A DNA stretch of 64,000 nt, from the NCBI RefSeq assembly GCF_000428145.1, contig NZ_ATZJ01000015.1, forward strand, positions 1-64,000, given 5' to 3'. The translations under genes were made by a program, and so were the position numbers. Below, in pieces: positions 34,501-41,572 of the stretch (position 1 is the first letter of the stretch; each line of letters opens with the position of its first letter). This stretch comes from Chitinilyticum litopenaei DSM 21440. Lineage in GTDB: Bacteria; Pseudomonadota; Gammaproteobacteria; Burkholderiales; Chitinibacteraceae. The notes beneath the pieces are model-generated. The model was not told where the DNA came from, did not search any database, and saw only the letters and a list, made by a program, of their open reading frames with translations.

Positions 34501-34593
34501 GGTATTGCCGGCCTGCCATTGCGGGTAACAGTCGGCCCAGGCGGCCGGCGCCAGTGCGCCGGCGAGCAGCAGCGCGATCACGGATTGATGCAT
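31585..34593 (-). CDS. Large secreted metallophosphoesterase with chitin-binding module
   Basis: 1002 aa. Order: signal peptide (MHQSVIALLLAGALAPAAWA); CBM5/12-like module with YPQWQAGNTYLGGARVTLHG and YEAKWWTQGENP (22-70); Pro/Thr linker; LamG-like domain (about 140-345; HYYRLDGNTQDSVANVPLQV); a second Pro/Thr linker; an Fn3-like purple-acid-phosphatase N-domain; metallophosphoesterase with LSDTQDGRG, MSGDLVASGN, APGNHEYFG, SIDHAP and FGHVHSYARGH; a C-terminal beta region. Probably extracellular and chitin-associated; substrate unknown. GGAGGAAG precedes the ATG. A D49 copy lies in the Fn3-like part. Confidence 0.85.
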   Translation of the reverse strand: MHQSVIALLLAGALAPAAWADCYPQWQAGNTYLGGARVTLHGVSYEAKWWTQGENPQVSGQWDVWKKLGPCVVPSSTATPGITPTPIITPTATPTSTPSPEPSALPTATATPAATPSPTAAPTPAPSATPAPPLPATSLGTGLQHYYRLDGNTQDSVANVPLQVVGPLTHPAGRFAAGAALDARQGTALFLPRELSGSYSIGFWLRMPEDMGSKLASIATNKDWETGLNPGISIGRNNDGRLKINIGDGSKRVDGYLPATGRGWVYVAISVDAAAKTLRARATDASGKLNSITLNYAALGNVQPAFKRWAFNEDARGDYYARYPAERFLLEYDEIAVWNRVLSDAEAQSLAGAGAPLAALNPPPTTVPTTRPSPSPTPTLTPTPTGTPGTEPPVGNGAPTFTIAPSLQAPTPDGMVVMFETAQLKPQVWVRRYGSGDVFLRVDALPHASDATVYHARLSGLQSNTLYEYYVTTNAASWSASYTSQRYAFKTWPRPGDGVEEAKFIVLSDTQDGRGTILNDIVNKGIMRHDCDAARPVSCAQNLAGILMSGDLVASGNSREQWRNHFFGRMQALTPYVPLIAAPGNHEYFGEEMGNPAILAQPNIGNAMKSYRKYFAGLPDNGSASYRGFWHATDYLGLKLLVLDSTPISGRHTHGNWTPLSMYWDAFRVEQLAWFRQQLARAEQAGAPFVFSIDHAPCLSEKWRNGEVIAACEFVAELEDYSRRSQAITGNLFGHVHSYARGHSQDVKHLWLNAASASGALEGGGNQGSDGKDLGIFTITRDEFGYNTLSFRFGPQTGLALERRSSGTAGSDTNFPLTDRMAFTSARIDTPPQLVSSNPPRSSAAGLNLDMLPPPGIEVLEAHWQFARQPDFSDAFDIWGNETRRENWFYTSSSTASFADTRAGKSVNRLELGSLLASREVLKDGGNDDFERWSLAKGPSCWTSSGARGGQCTHRSAYDRYGDVKPEALQPRSGETWYYRVRVRDTGLNWTPWSQAASVLID
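33144..33192. repeat. D49 dyad element, copy 9 (inside metallophosphoesterase gene)
   Basis: AGGTAT...ATACTC with inner arms TGCAGACC and GGTTGTGA. The coding segment EYYVTTNAASWSASYTS uses locally AT-rich codons (ACA, GCA, TCT) compared with its surroundings. Confidence 0.65.
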
Positions 34594-34955
34594 CGTTCTT
34601 CCTCCATTTCCTTGTTGGTCGGGCCCTGTGCCTGTCCGGGCCGCTCGGGGTAATGGCGGGGATGCTAGTCCTGCGCTGTGGCAGGGCTGTGTCGGCTGAC
34701 CGGGGTGCCGTGGGGCGGCCATCGGTTTTTTTGCGGCATTTGTCACAGGCCTGCAATGCCGCCGGCAATTGCTCGCGCTTGCGAAGTTGGGCGCGCCGGC
34801 TATGCATGCGGCATGCCGGCGGCTATCGTGGCAGCAGACCAGACCATCTGGCGGCGGCAAAGGCGCAGGCGGAATGGCCCGCGCGCGAGTGGCGATCTGT
34901 GTGTGCTTGCCCGCTGGTCTGGTCGGGCTGTGTCCATCTTTCCTGCGAGGCTGTC
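34594..34955. other. Divergent intergenic region, nothing recognised
   Basis: 362 bases between the metallophosphoesterase and DUF2306 genes. Apart from the ribosome-binding sites at both ends I see no promoter hexamers, repeats or reading frame worth naming. Confidence 0.5.
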
Positions 34956-35582
34956 ATGCGTCTGGCTTATCCGAGTGTGGTCCTGCTGTCGCTGGGCGTT
35001 GCCGCCTATGCGCTGGTGCTTTACGGCTTCTTTCCGCCGGGCATGGCGCTGCACCCCGACATGCGCGCCAACTTCGAGGCGCAGCGCATCGGGCTGTACC
35101 TGCATGTGTTTGGCGCCTCCTGTGCGCTCCTGTTCGGGCCCTGGCAATTTTCGCGACGCCTGCGCGCGGCGCGGCCCGCCGTGCACCGCTGGCTGGGGCG
35201 TGCCTACCTGCTGCTGGGTGTCGGCGTAGGCGGCATGTCCGGCCTTTACATGGCCTTTCATGCCTTTGGCGGCCTGCCGGCCAGGCTGGGTTTTGGCGTG
35301 CTGGCGCTGTGCTGGCTTGCCAGCGGCTGGCTGGCGTATCGCGCGATTCGCCGTGGCGACGTCGCGTTGCACCGGCGCTGGATGCTGATCAACTTCGCGC
35401 TGAGTTTCGCCGCGGTGACGCTGCGGCTGGAGTTGCCGTTGCTGATGCTGGCCGGACTGCCGTTCGTGATCGCCTACCCGCTGGTGTCCTGGCTGTGCTG
35501 GCTTCCCAACCTGTGGTTTGGCTGGCGACTGGGCCGCATGCCAGCCGGGACTCAGAGCATGCCGGCCAGAAGCCGCGCCTGA
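34956..35582 (+). CDS. DUF2306 membrane protein
   Basis: 208 aa with about six membrane helices. LHVFGASCALLFGPWQFSRRLR, HRWLGRAYLLLGVGVGG and RRWMLINFALSFAAVTLRL carry the conserved His/Arg pattern of DUF2306, whose function is unknown. Upstream in-frame ATGs exist but lack homology; the ATG at 34956 gives the expected N-terminal helix. Its TGA and the stop of the convergent DUF1513 gene abut, forming TGATCA. Confidence 0.8.
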   Translation: MRLAYPSVVLLSLGVAAYALVLYGFFPPGMALHPDMRANFEAQRIGLYLHVFGASCALLFGPWQFSRRLRAARPAVHRWLGRAYLLLGVGVGGMSGLYMAFHAFGGLPARLGFGVLALCWLASGWLAYRAIRRGDVALHRRWMLINFALSFAAVTLRLELPLLMLAGLPFVIAYPLVSWLCWLPNLWFGWRLGRMPAGTQSMPARSRA

Positions 35583-36626
35583 TCAGTCCGCCAGAACCAG
35601 ATGGTTGTCCCAGCGGCGGCCTGGCAGGCCGGGCAGTTCGTCCAGAGTGCCGAAGGTCGGGTCGTAGCGATAGAGCCCGCCCTGTTCGCTGCTGATCCAT
35701 GCCTGGCTGCCGTCGCTGGCGACGCCGGCCGGGCGCGGGACGATCAAGGCCGGCAAGGGCGTGCCGTCGCTGCGCCAGCGCGCCAGCCGGTTGCCGCGCA
35801 TCGCGGTGACGAGAAATTCATTCCCCACGGCTGCGACGCTGGCGCCGTAGCCCATCAGGCCTTCCGGCTGCTCGGCCAGTTGCAGCCGGCCGTCGCGCAA
35901 GAATGCCAGCAGCGGCGCATCGCGGTGCGCGCCGGCCTCGGCGTATTCGGCCTGCAGCGCGGCGGCCAGCGTTCCGTCGCGGCTGCGTGCGAGGTGACGG
36001 ATGCTCAGCGCCTTGTCGTCGAGCACATGCTCGGCGAGCAGCCTGCCTGACGGCCATTCGAGCAGCACCAGCGAGGGCAGCATCCGCCCGCGGTTGAGCT
36101 TGGTGCGGCCGGTTTCCGGCAGCGTGAGGATGCCGCCGTTGGCGACCGCCAGTATCTTGCCGGGGCTCAACCACAGCAATTCGTGCGGGCCGATACCGTA
36201 TGTGGGTATCTCGTCGATGCGGCGCAAGGTGCGTGCATCGTAGCGGCCGATCAGGCCCTGGCTTGTTGCGTCGTCGTTCTCGGTGGTGAGCAGTGTGCTG
36301 CCGTCGGCGCTGAGGATGGCGTGGCCGAAGAAATGCCGGTCGAATTCAGCATCAATCCGACGCAGCAGCTTGCCCTGCTGCCAGTCCACGCGCGCGAGCC
36401 AGCTGCCCAGCCGGCGGCTGACGACAAAGGCCTGCGTCGTACCGGGGATGGGAATGACGCCATGCCCGCGTCCCGGCAGCGCGATGCCTTTGCCGTCGAC
36501 AAGCCCGGCCAGCGGCTCGGCCTCGTCCCAGCTGGCGCTGAGCAGCCGGGGCCCGGGATTGCCGGCCGTGGCCCAGGCGGGCAGCGCGAGCGCGGCAAGG
36601 GTCAGCAGGAACTGGCGGCGATCCAT
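35583..36626 (-). CDS. DUF1513 exported protein of the imelysin cluster
   Basis: 347 aa. MDRRQFLLTLAALALPAWA is a signal with a twin Arg. The body is a beta-propeller-like protein with YGIGPHELLWLSPGKILAVANGG and the C-terminal WDNHLVLAD. DUF1513 genes are typically last in imelysin/di-heme operons, as here. Function unknown, probably periplasmic and iron-linked by context. A 370-base gap containing a nested MITE separates it from the imelysin gene, which may affect its expression. Confidence 0.85.
   Translation of the reverse strand: MDRRQFLLTLAALALPAWATAGNPGPRLLSASWDEAEPLAGLVDGKGIALPGRGHGVIPIPGTTQAFVVSRRLGSWLARVDWQQGKLLRRIDAEFDRHFFGHAILSADGSTLLTTENDDATSQGLIGRYDARTLRRIDEIPTYGIGPHELLWLSPGKILAVANGGILTLPETGRTKLNRGRMLPSLVLLEWPSGRLLAEHVLDDKALSIRHLARSRDGTLAAALQAEYAEAGAHRDAPLLAFLRDGRLQLAEQPEGLMGYGASVAAVGNEFLVTAMRGNRLARWRSDGTPLPALIVPRPAGVASDGSQAWISSEQGGLYRYDPTFGTLDELPGLPGRRWDNHLVLAD
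36150..36198. repeat. D49 dyad element, copy 10 (inside DUF1513 gene, weak)
   Basis: CAGTAT...ATACCG at exact spacing; inner arms weak (CCGGGGCT, TCGTGCGG). It covers the conserved GIGPHE region and includes an ATA isoleucine codon. Confidence 0.4.
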
Positions 36627-36647
36627 GTACAGCTCATCAATGTTCTT

Positions 36648-36967
36648 CCTGATTGGAAACCTGCTCGGCAAACACCAAAAACCTCTTGAACCACAGAGGC
36701 ACAGAGCACACAGAGGAAAAAAACCTCCTGATTAGGTAGCTGCCTCAGCAAAGTACAATTCGTCATTCCCGCGAAAGCGGGAATCTAGCTGCAATGCCTG
36801 TTCAAGCAGCGCTCTGGATACCGGCTTTGACCGAAGGGAATCCCCGTGGGACGCCGGTATGACGAGTTGCTGAGCTGGCTACCTAATCAGGAAAAACCTT
36901 GAGAGATGCAGAGGTTTGCTCCCGCTTTTCTCTGTGATCTCTGTGCCTCTGTGGTTGACTGGGTTTT
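36648..36967. mobile_element. MITE-like element, copy C outer (ACACAGAG type), interrupted
   Basis: The left end CCTGATTGG plus AACCACAGAGGCACAGAG pairs with CTCTGTGCCTCTGTGGTT on the right, as in copy A. The right terminus (CTAATCAGG) is missing; sequence passes into GGGTTTTTGGCC and the imelysin stop. It is split by the inner element at 36727-36891. Its left end is 22 bases upstream of the DUF1513 start codon. Confidence 0.7.
36727..36891. mobile_element. MITE-like element, copy C inner (TCATTCC type), nested
   Basis: 165 bp, CCTGATTAGGTAGC ... GCTACCTAATCAGG, flanked by perfect 8-bp repeats AAAAACCT (36719-36726 and 36892-36899). The interior has GTCATTCCCGCGAAAGCGGG. The target duplication lies in the outer element, so it inserted later. 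Confidence 0.85.
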
Positions 36968-36996
36968 TGGCCTCATCACATCCGTCGCCAATCACA

Positions 36997-37995
36997 TCAA
37001 TCGCCGTCGCCTTCGGTGAAGCCCAGCGTCAGGTCGAGCTCGACGGCGACCTCGTCCTGCAGCACGGTTTTCAGCGCGGACAGCGCCTTGCTGCATTGCT
37101 TGCGCGCGGCGTGGCTGGCTGCGCCGCTCGTTTCCAGCGGGTCGGGCAGTGCGGCGCAATCCTTGCGGGCGGCGTCAAAGCGAGCCTGCATCCTGGCGGC
37201 CAGATCGCCATTGAGCCTGCCCGCCGGGCCCGGCGTGGCAAAGAAGGCCGTCCCGAAGCCGCCGATCTGCGCGAGCAGTTGCGACTTGCTGCTGCCACTG
37301 CGCCATTCGATGAAATTGGCCGGTCTGGGCGCTTCGTCCTTGGGCAGGCGCTTTTGCAGGCCTTCGAGCGCGGCGATCATCAGGTTGATGTGCTCGGAAA
37401 GCAGGTTCTGGCGGAAGAAATCCGACTCGCCGCCCAGCTGCTGGCGATAGCTCTGCCAGCCGGCGTCGAGCGCGTGCACGTCGGATGCCACCTGCCGGCC
37501 GATTTCCGCCAGCATCGCGCAGCGCTGCGCGTCGCGCAGCTTGGCCAACTGCTGCGCCGGCTGCTTCTCGCCCCACAGCAGGTACTCGGCAGCGGCCAGG
37601 CCGCGCGTGGCGACATTGCCCAGCCGCTCGGCAGCAGCAAGGCCCAGGCTGGCCTCGATGTCGGCGGGTCGGGTCGGGCGGAAGTCGATCTTGCGGCCCA
37701 GGCGTTCAAGCACCATCGGCCCGCCCGATGCACCATCCATCGCGCGCCAGGCCTGGCTGGTGGCAAGCCAGGCCGCACGGGCCTTGTAGAGTGTCGCCTT
37801 GTCGGGCTTCGCGCACAGTGCTGCGCTGGCGCTGGCCAGCGTGTCGGCGGCCTGGCCCAGCGCGGCGTGGCGCGGCAGATAGCCGGCATCCAGCCAGCCG
37901 ATAGACCAGGTGGGGCCCGGTGTTTGCGGCTCGGCCTGCGCGAAGGGGGCCAGGCTGGCGAGCAGCAGACCGGGGATCATCGTCTTCAGCATCAT
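36997..37995 (-). CDS. Imelysin family protein
   Basis: 332 aa. The signal peptide ends FAQA. RGLAAAEYLLWGEKQ carries a variant of the GxHxxE motif of imelysins (GxxAxE here), in the Pseudomonas-type second imelysin of these clusters. Also seen: AWRAMDGASGGPMVL and FATPGPAGRLNGDLAARM. Periplasmic and probably iron-linked. It follows the di-heme protein by 31 bases in the same operon. Two adjacent ATGs are possible starts. Confidence 0.85.
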   Translation of the reverse strand: MMLKTMIPGLLLASLAPFAQAEPQTPGPTWSIGWLDAGYLPRHAALGQAADTLASASAALCAKPDKATLYKARAAWLATSQAWRAMDGASGGPMVLERLGRKIDFRPTRPADIEASLGLAAAERLGNVATRGLAAAEYLLWGEKQPAQQLAKLRDAQRCAMLAEIGRQVASDVHALDAGWQSYRQQLGGESDFFRQNLLSEHINLMIAALEGLQKRLPKDEAPRPANFIEWRSGSSKSQLLAQIGGFGTAFFATPGPAGRLNGDLAARMQARFDAARKDCAALPDPLETSGAASHAARKQCSKALSALKTVLQDEVAVELDLTLGFTEGDGD

Positions 37996-38026
37996 GGTGT
38001 CCTTGGCAAGGGGATCAACAGCGGGA

Positions 38027-39433
38027 TCACAGCGATTTCAGGAAGGCCAGCAGCGCCTCGCGGTCGGCCTTGGGCAGTGCGAGATAGGCCTGCTTGCTGG
38101 CTTCGGCCTCGCCGCCGTGCCACAGGATGGCTTCGCTGGCGTTGCGCGCGCGGCCGTCATGCAGCAGGCGCGAGTGGCCGTTCACCGCTGGCACCAGACC
38201 CAGCCCCCACAGCGGCGGCGTTTTCCATTGCCGGCCATTGGCGCGGCCATCCGGGCGGTGATCGGCCAGCCCCTCGCCCATGTCGTGCAGCAGCAGGTCG
38301 GTGTAGGGCCAGATCTTCTGGCCGGCCAGCTGCGGCACCGCCGCAAATGCCCCTGTGGTGTATGAGGCGGTATGGCAGGAAATGCATTGGCTCTGGGCGA
38401 ATACCTGCTTGCCGCGCAGTACTTCCGGTGTGTCGGCGTCACGGCGCGCGGGAACGGCCAGCGTGCGCGAGTAGAGGATGACCTGGTCGAGTTTTTTCTT
38501 GCCGATTTCCGGCTTGCCGCCGCTCGGCGAGCGCGCGCAATCCTTTTGCGCCGGTGTGCAGGTTTCCTGCGGGAACTGCGCGGAGGTGATGCCGATGTCG
38601 CCGTGGAAGGCGCCGGCGCTCTGATGCGCAATGCTGCCGACATTGGCTTTCCAGCCAAAGCGGCCGATCAGCTCGCGCCTGGCGAAGACGTCGTACACAT
38701 AATTGGGCTGGCCGGCGATGCCCTTGTTCTCCGCCTTCTGACGAGCCGCGTTGGCAAGGATGTCGGCTTCCGGAATCGCTTCGAGCAGGCCCAGGCCGAT
38801 CATCTGCGGCGCGACGCGTGGCGACACCTGGATGTCGGCCGGCATGGGGCCGTAATTGAGTTTGCTGAACGAATAGTGAGGTTTGAGAAGGGTATAGGTC
38901 TCACCGTCAGCAAAATTGCCGGTTTGCTCGGTATACCTGATGGCAATCTCGCCTTCGGGCTTTACGCCGGGGATGGCGCGGTTGTTGAACTGGTCGCCGT
39001 ACACCGGGTGCGGCTGCGGGCCGTTCCTGCCGGGAACCGACAGACGCAGCAAGAGCGCCAGTGGCTGTTCCTGCTGGATACCGTCGTCGAAATCCGGCGG
39101 CGCCCCGCGGCCGTCGAGCGCGTGGCAGGCGCCGCAGGACTGCGCGATGAAATGCGGGCCCAGCCCGTCGCGCGCGGCGGTCGACGACGGCGCTTCGACC
39201 CAGGGCTTCTTGAAAAACGAGTTGCCGACGACGAAGTCGGTTTTCTGCTGGTCGGAAAGCCCCGGCATCGGCAGCGAGAAGGCATTCTTGCCGAAGTCGT
39301 CGGTGGTGCCGGCTTCGCCGCCGGGCAGCTCTTCGCCGGGTTCGAGCATCGCCAGCACGGCGCCGGCTTCGTAGGCCAGCACCGAGCCGGCTAAAAGCAG
39401 GCCGCACAGGCTGAGGGTGGTTTTCATGCGCAT
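38027..39433 (-). CDS. Di-heme oxidoreductase-like cytochrome c
   Basis: 468 aa exported protein with two heme c sites, CGACH (100-104) and CISCH (350-354). RYTEQTGNFADGETYTLLKP, SPRVAPQMIGLGLLEAIPE and HDGRARNASEAILWHGGEAE are characteristic of the thiol-oxidoreductase/di-heme family found with imelysins. A role in periplasmic redox chemistry of iron is inferred from context. Starts at 39433 and 39427 are both possible. Two D49 elements fall inside the gene, one across the second heme motif. Confidence 0.9.
   Translation of the reverse strand: MRMKTTLSLCGLLLAGSVLAYEAGAVLAMLEPGEELPGGEAGTTDDFGKNAFSLPMPGLSDQQKTDFVVGNSFFKKPWVEAPSSTAARDGLGPHFIAQSCGACHALDGRGAPPDFDDGIQQEQPLALLLRLSVPGRNGPQPHPVYGDQFNNRAIPGVKPEGEIAIRYTEQTGNFADGETYTLLKPHYSFSKLNYGPMPADIQVSPRVAPQMIGLGLLEAIPEADILANAARQKAENKGIAGQPNYVYDVFARRELIGRFGWKANVGSIAHQSAGAFHGDIGITSAQFPQETCTPAQKDCARSPSGGKPEIGKKKLDQVILYSRTLAVPARRDADTPEVLRGKQVFAQSQCISCHTASYTTGAFAAVPQLAGQKIWPYTDLLLHDMGEGLADHRPDGRANGRQWKTPPLWGLGLVPAVNGHSRLLHDGRARNASEAILWHGGEAEASKQAYLALPKADREALLAFLKSL
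38358..38406. repeat. D49 dyad element, copy 11 (across the CISCH heme motif)
   Basis: GTGTAT...ATACCT at exact spacing, inner right arm GGCTCTGG. It encodes part of KQVFAQSQCISCHTASYTTG with GTA, CAA, TCA and ACA codons. The heme site cannot be inserted sequence, which argues that the motif evolved in place. Confidence 0.6.
38890..38938. repeat. D49 dyad element, copy 12 (inside di-heme gene)
   Basis: GGGTAT...ATACCT, inner arms CTCACCGT and GGTTTGCT, covering the conserved RYTEQTGNFADGETYT segment; includes an AGG codon. Confidence 0.6.
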
Positions 39434-39466
39434 GGGATGGGCTTCGGCAATCGGGTGAACAGAAAC

Positions 39467-39498
39467 GCCAAAGCCCCGCTCGGGGCGGGGCCTTGGCG
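39467..39498. other. Hairpin between imelysin and di-heme genes
   Basis: CGCCAAAGCCCCGC against GCGGGGCCTTGGCG (one mismatch), within the operon. Without a T-tract it is more likely an mRNA stability or attenuation hairpin than a full terminator. Confidence 0.5.
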
Positions 39499-39509
39499 GC
39501 AGCGCAACA

Positions 39510-40667
39510 TCACACGCTGGTGTTCAGGCGCTTGATGCCCAGCGCCTGCGCGGCTTCGACCAGCGACTTGGTTTGCGCCTTCAGCGCGTCGATCACCGCC
39601 TGTACGCGCTTGCGCCCCGGTGCGTCCTTCTTGCCGATGATTTCCTGGTCGAATGGCGCCTGGATCTGCTCGGCCAGCGCGACCGTTGCGCCGATCTGCT
39701 GCGACACCTTGTCGGCCACCTCGGCATTCTTCTGCGCAACCAGCGCCTTCAGGCTCGCGCCTTCCAGCGTCTTGCCGTCGCGGCTCACATAGCGGCCTTC
39801 CCAGACGTTCTGGATGCCGCGAGCGTTGGTCACGATGTCGCGGTGCGTGTTGTCGGCAAAGCAGCTGTGCTCGTCTTCCTGGTTTTGCGTGTCCATCGCG
39901 ACTTCGATGCGCTCGCCGGCCAGCTCGCCGCGGCTGAGCGTGCCGATGCCGGTCAGGATTTTCTTCAGGCTTTGCTCGCCACCGGCGACGAATTGGGCGC
40001 GGTAGTTGCCGGCGGTGTCCGGCGTCCATTCCTTGTGCACGCTGGCGAGGTCTTCGACGAGCATGGCGGCGGCGGTCTGCAGATACTGCCTGCGGCGCTC
40101 GGCGTTCGGCGCGGTGGTGAAATCGGTGTAGGCGCGGTTGCCCGGGCCGGTCTTGCTGAAGTCCTGGCCCCACAGCAGGAATTCGATCGCGTGCCAGCCG
40201 GTGGCGATGTTTTCCTCGCCGCCGCGCTCGTTCAGCTTGCGCAGCGTGGCGGGCTCGATCTTTACCTTGGCGTTGTTGACGATGCCGGCCCTGGGCTTGC
40301 CCTTCACGCCGTCGATATAGGCTTCATCGAGCGGCCAGGCGTTGATCATGCCTTCCGGGCCGGTGTCGCTGTCGATCGGGCCGCCGTAGAAGCGGAAGGC
40401 TTCGGTCTGGCCATACCATTCGCGCGCTTCCAGCCAGGCCTTGCGCGCCTTGGTCAGGCCGTCTGCGCTGGGCGCGGCGACGAAGGCATCGATGCTGGCC
40501 TGCAGATCGCGCGCGGCGGCGAGCGTGTCGCTGTAGCTGGCATATACAAGGGTGGCGTATTGCTTGGTAACCAAATCTGTATCTTGGTTGGCGGCGTATA
40601 CCCCACTGGAGAGCGCAAGGGCAAGCAGGCTGCCGGCCAGCAGGCGGCGCAGGAGACGGGTGGGCAT
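39510..40667 (-). CDS. Imelysin family iron-regulated protein (IrpA-like)
   Basis: 385 aa. The ATG at 40667 gives signal peptide MPTRLLRRLLAGSLLALALS with cleavage near VYAA. EENIATGWHAIEFLLWGQDFS contains the GxHxxE motif of imelysins. LPVQ-like inner repeats and the C-terminal EAAQALGIKRLNTSV close the fold. First gene of the operon, behind a Fur-like box. A D49 element lies in the variable N-terminal segment after the signal peptide. Confidence 0.88.
   Translation of the reverse strand: MPTRLLRRLLAGSLLALALSSGVYAANQDTDLVTKQYATLVYASYSDTLAAARDLQASIDAFVAAPSADGLTKARKAWLEAREWYGQTEAFRFYGGPIDSDTGPEGMINAWPLDEAYIDGVKGKPRAGIVNNAKVKIEPATLRKLNERGGEENIATGWHAIEFLLWGQDFSKTGPGNRAYTDFTTAPNAERRRQYLQTAAAMLVEDLASVHKEWTPDTAGNYRAQFVAGGEQSLKKILTGIGTLSRGELAGERIEVAMDTQNQEDEHSCFADNTHRDIVTNARGIQNVWEGRYVSRDGKTLEGASLKALVAQKNAEVADKVSQQIGATVALAEQIQAPFDQEIIGKKDAPGRKRVQAVIDALKAQTKSLVEAAQALGIKRLNTSV
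40555..40603. repeat. D49 dyad element, copy 13 (inside imelysin gene)
   Basis: GCGTAT...ATACCC with inner arms TGGTAACC and GGTTGGCG. On the coding strand it encodes VYAANQDTDLVTKQYA with GTA, CAA, ACA and TTG codons. Confidence 0.65.
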
Positions 40668-40694
40668 GGTGGCGTGATCCGGAATGGCATGTGT

Positions 40695-40713
40695 TTCAAT
40701 GCGAATGATTATC
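40695..40713. promoter_or_regulatory. Candidate Fur box upstream of the imelysin operon
   Basis: AATGCGAATGATTATC agrees with 13 of the last 16 positions of the Fur consensus by hand count. It lies 28 bases before the imelysin start, so Fur binding would block transcription or initiation. Confidence 0.6.
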
Positions 40714-40812
40714 GACCTTGTTGTCTGCGCAATGCAAATGCTTCCTGTTTTTCCTGCCTTGCCGCTGATGCCACAGCCGGAGCGCAAGACGTGCAGTCCG
40801 GTGGGCTGCGCG

Positions 40813-40818
40813 TATAAT
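40813..40818 (+). promoter_or_regulatory. Candidate -10 (TATAAT) for the SPOR gene
   Basis: GCGTATAATCGCC, 34 bases before the start codon, in the same context as the TATAAT before uppP. No good -35 is visible. Confidence 0.45.
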
Positions 40819-40852
40819 CGCCGCCAGAATCAGCCACGGAGCGTTTGTTTTC

Positions 40853-41503
40853 ATGTCCAGTACCGCCCGCAAATCCCGCTCGTCGGGCCACTCTTCGTCC
40901 AGGCACTCCAGCAGCGGCGGCAGCTCGCTGCTGGCCGGATTGCTGATTGGCCTGTTCATCGGCGTAGCCGTTGCGGTCGGGGTGACGATCTATCTGAATC
41001 GCAGCGCCAGTCCGTTCACTGCCAATTCAGCCAATCCGCCGCAGACTGCGGCCAGCAGCGCCTCGCAGGCCAAGCCCGAAATCCTGCGCCCGGCGCGCAG
41101 CAAGGATGAGGTCGCACCGCCGCAGGCCGCCAGCCCGGCCGCGCAGGCCAGTGATACGCAATTCGATTTCTACAAGATGCTGCCGGAGTCGGAAACAAAG
41201 ACACTCAAGCCGACTGCGGTGAAGGCGGCCAAGCCGGAAGCCAGTCCGCCGGCAACGGTGGAAGCCCCCAAGGGCGGCTGGCTGCAGGCCGGCGCCTTCC
41301 AGAGCGAGGCCGAGGCCGACAATCTGAAGGCCAAGATTGCCTTGCTGGGGCTGGAGTCGCGCATCATGACCAGCGAAGTGCCGGACAAGGGCGTGTGGCA
41401 CCGCGTGCGCGTCGGTCCCTTTGCCAGTGCCGAGGAAATGGACAAGGTGCGCGGCATGCTGAAAAGCAACGGGATTGAAAGTACGATCATTCGCAACAAG
41501 TAA
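40853..41503 (+). CDS. SPOR-domain membrane protein (FtsN-like)
   Basis: 216 aa. Ser/Arg-rich cytoplasmic tail, one membrane helix (LLAGLLIGLFIGVAVAVGVT, about residues 26-46), a Pro/Ala-rich periplasmic linker and a C-terminal SPOR domain (GGWLQAGAFQSEAEADNLKAK ... WHRVRVGPFAS). SPOR domains bind denuded peptidoglycan at the division septum, so a division role like FtsN is likely. It is followed by dsbA, an order seen in betaproteobacteria. Confidence 0.88.
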   Translation: MSSTARKSRSSGHSSSRHSSSGGSSLLAGLLIGLFIGVAVAVGVTIYLNRSASPFTANSANPPQTAASSASQAKPEILRPARSKDEVAPPQAASPAAQASDTQFDFYKMLPESETKTLKPTAVKAAKPEASPPATVEAPKGGWLQAGAFQSEAEADNLKAKIALLGLESRIMTSEVPDKGVWHRVRVGPFASAEEMDKVRGMLKSNGIESTIIRNK

Positions 41504-41572
41504 GCCGTTCTGAACTCTGGCACCGGCCACGGGTCGATGCCGTCTGACCACTCACAAAGAAAGGATCATCCG

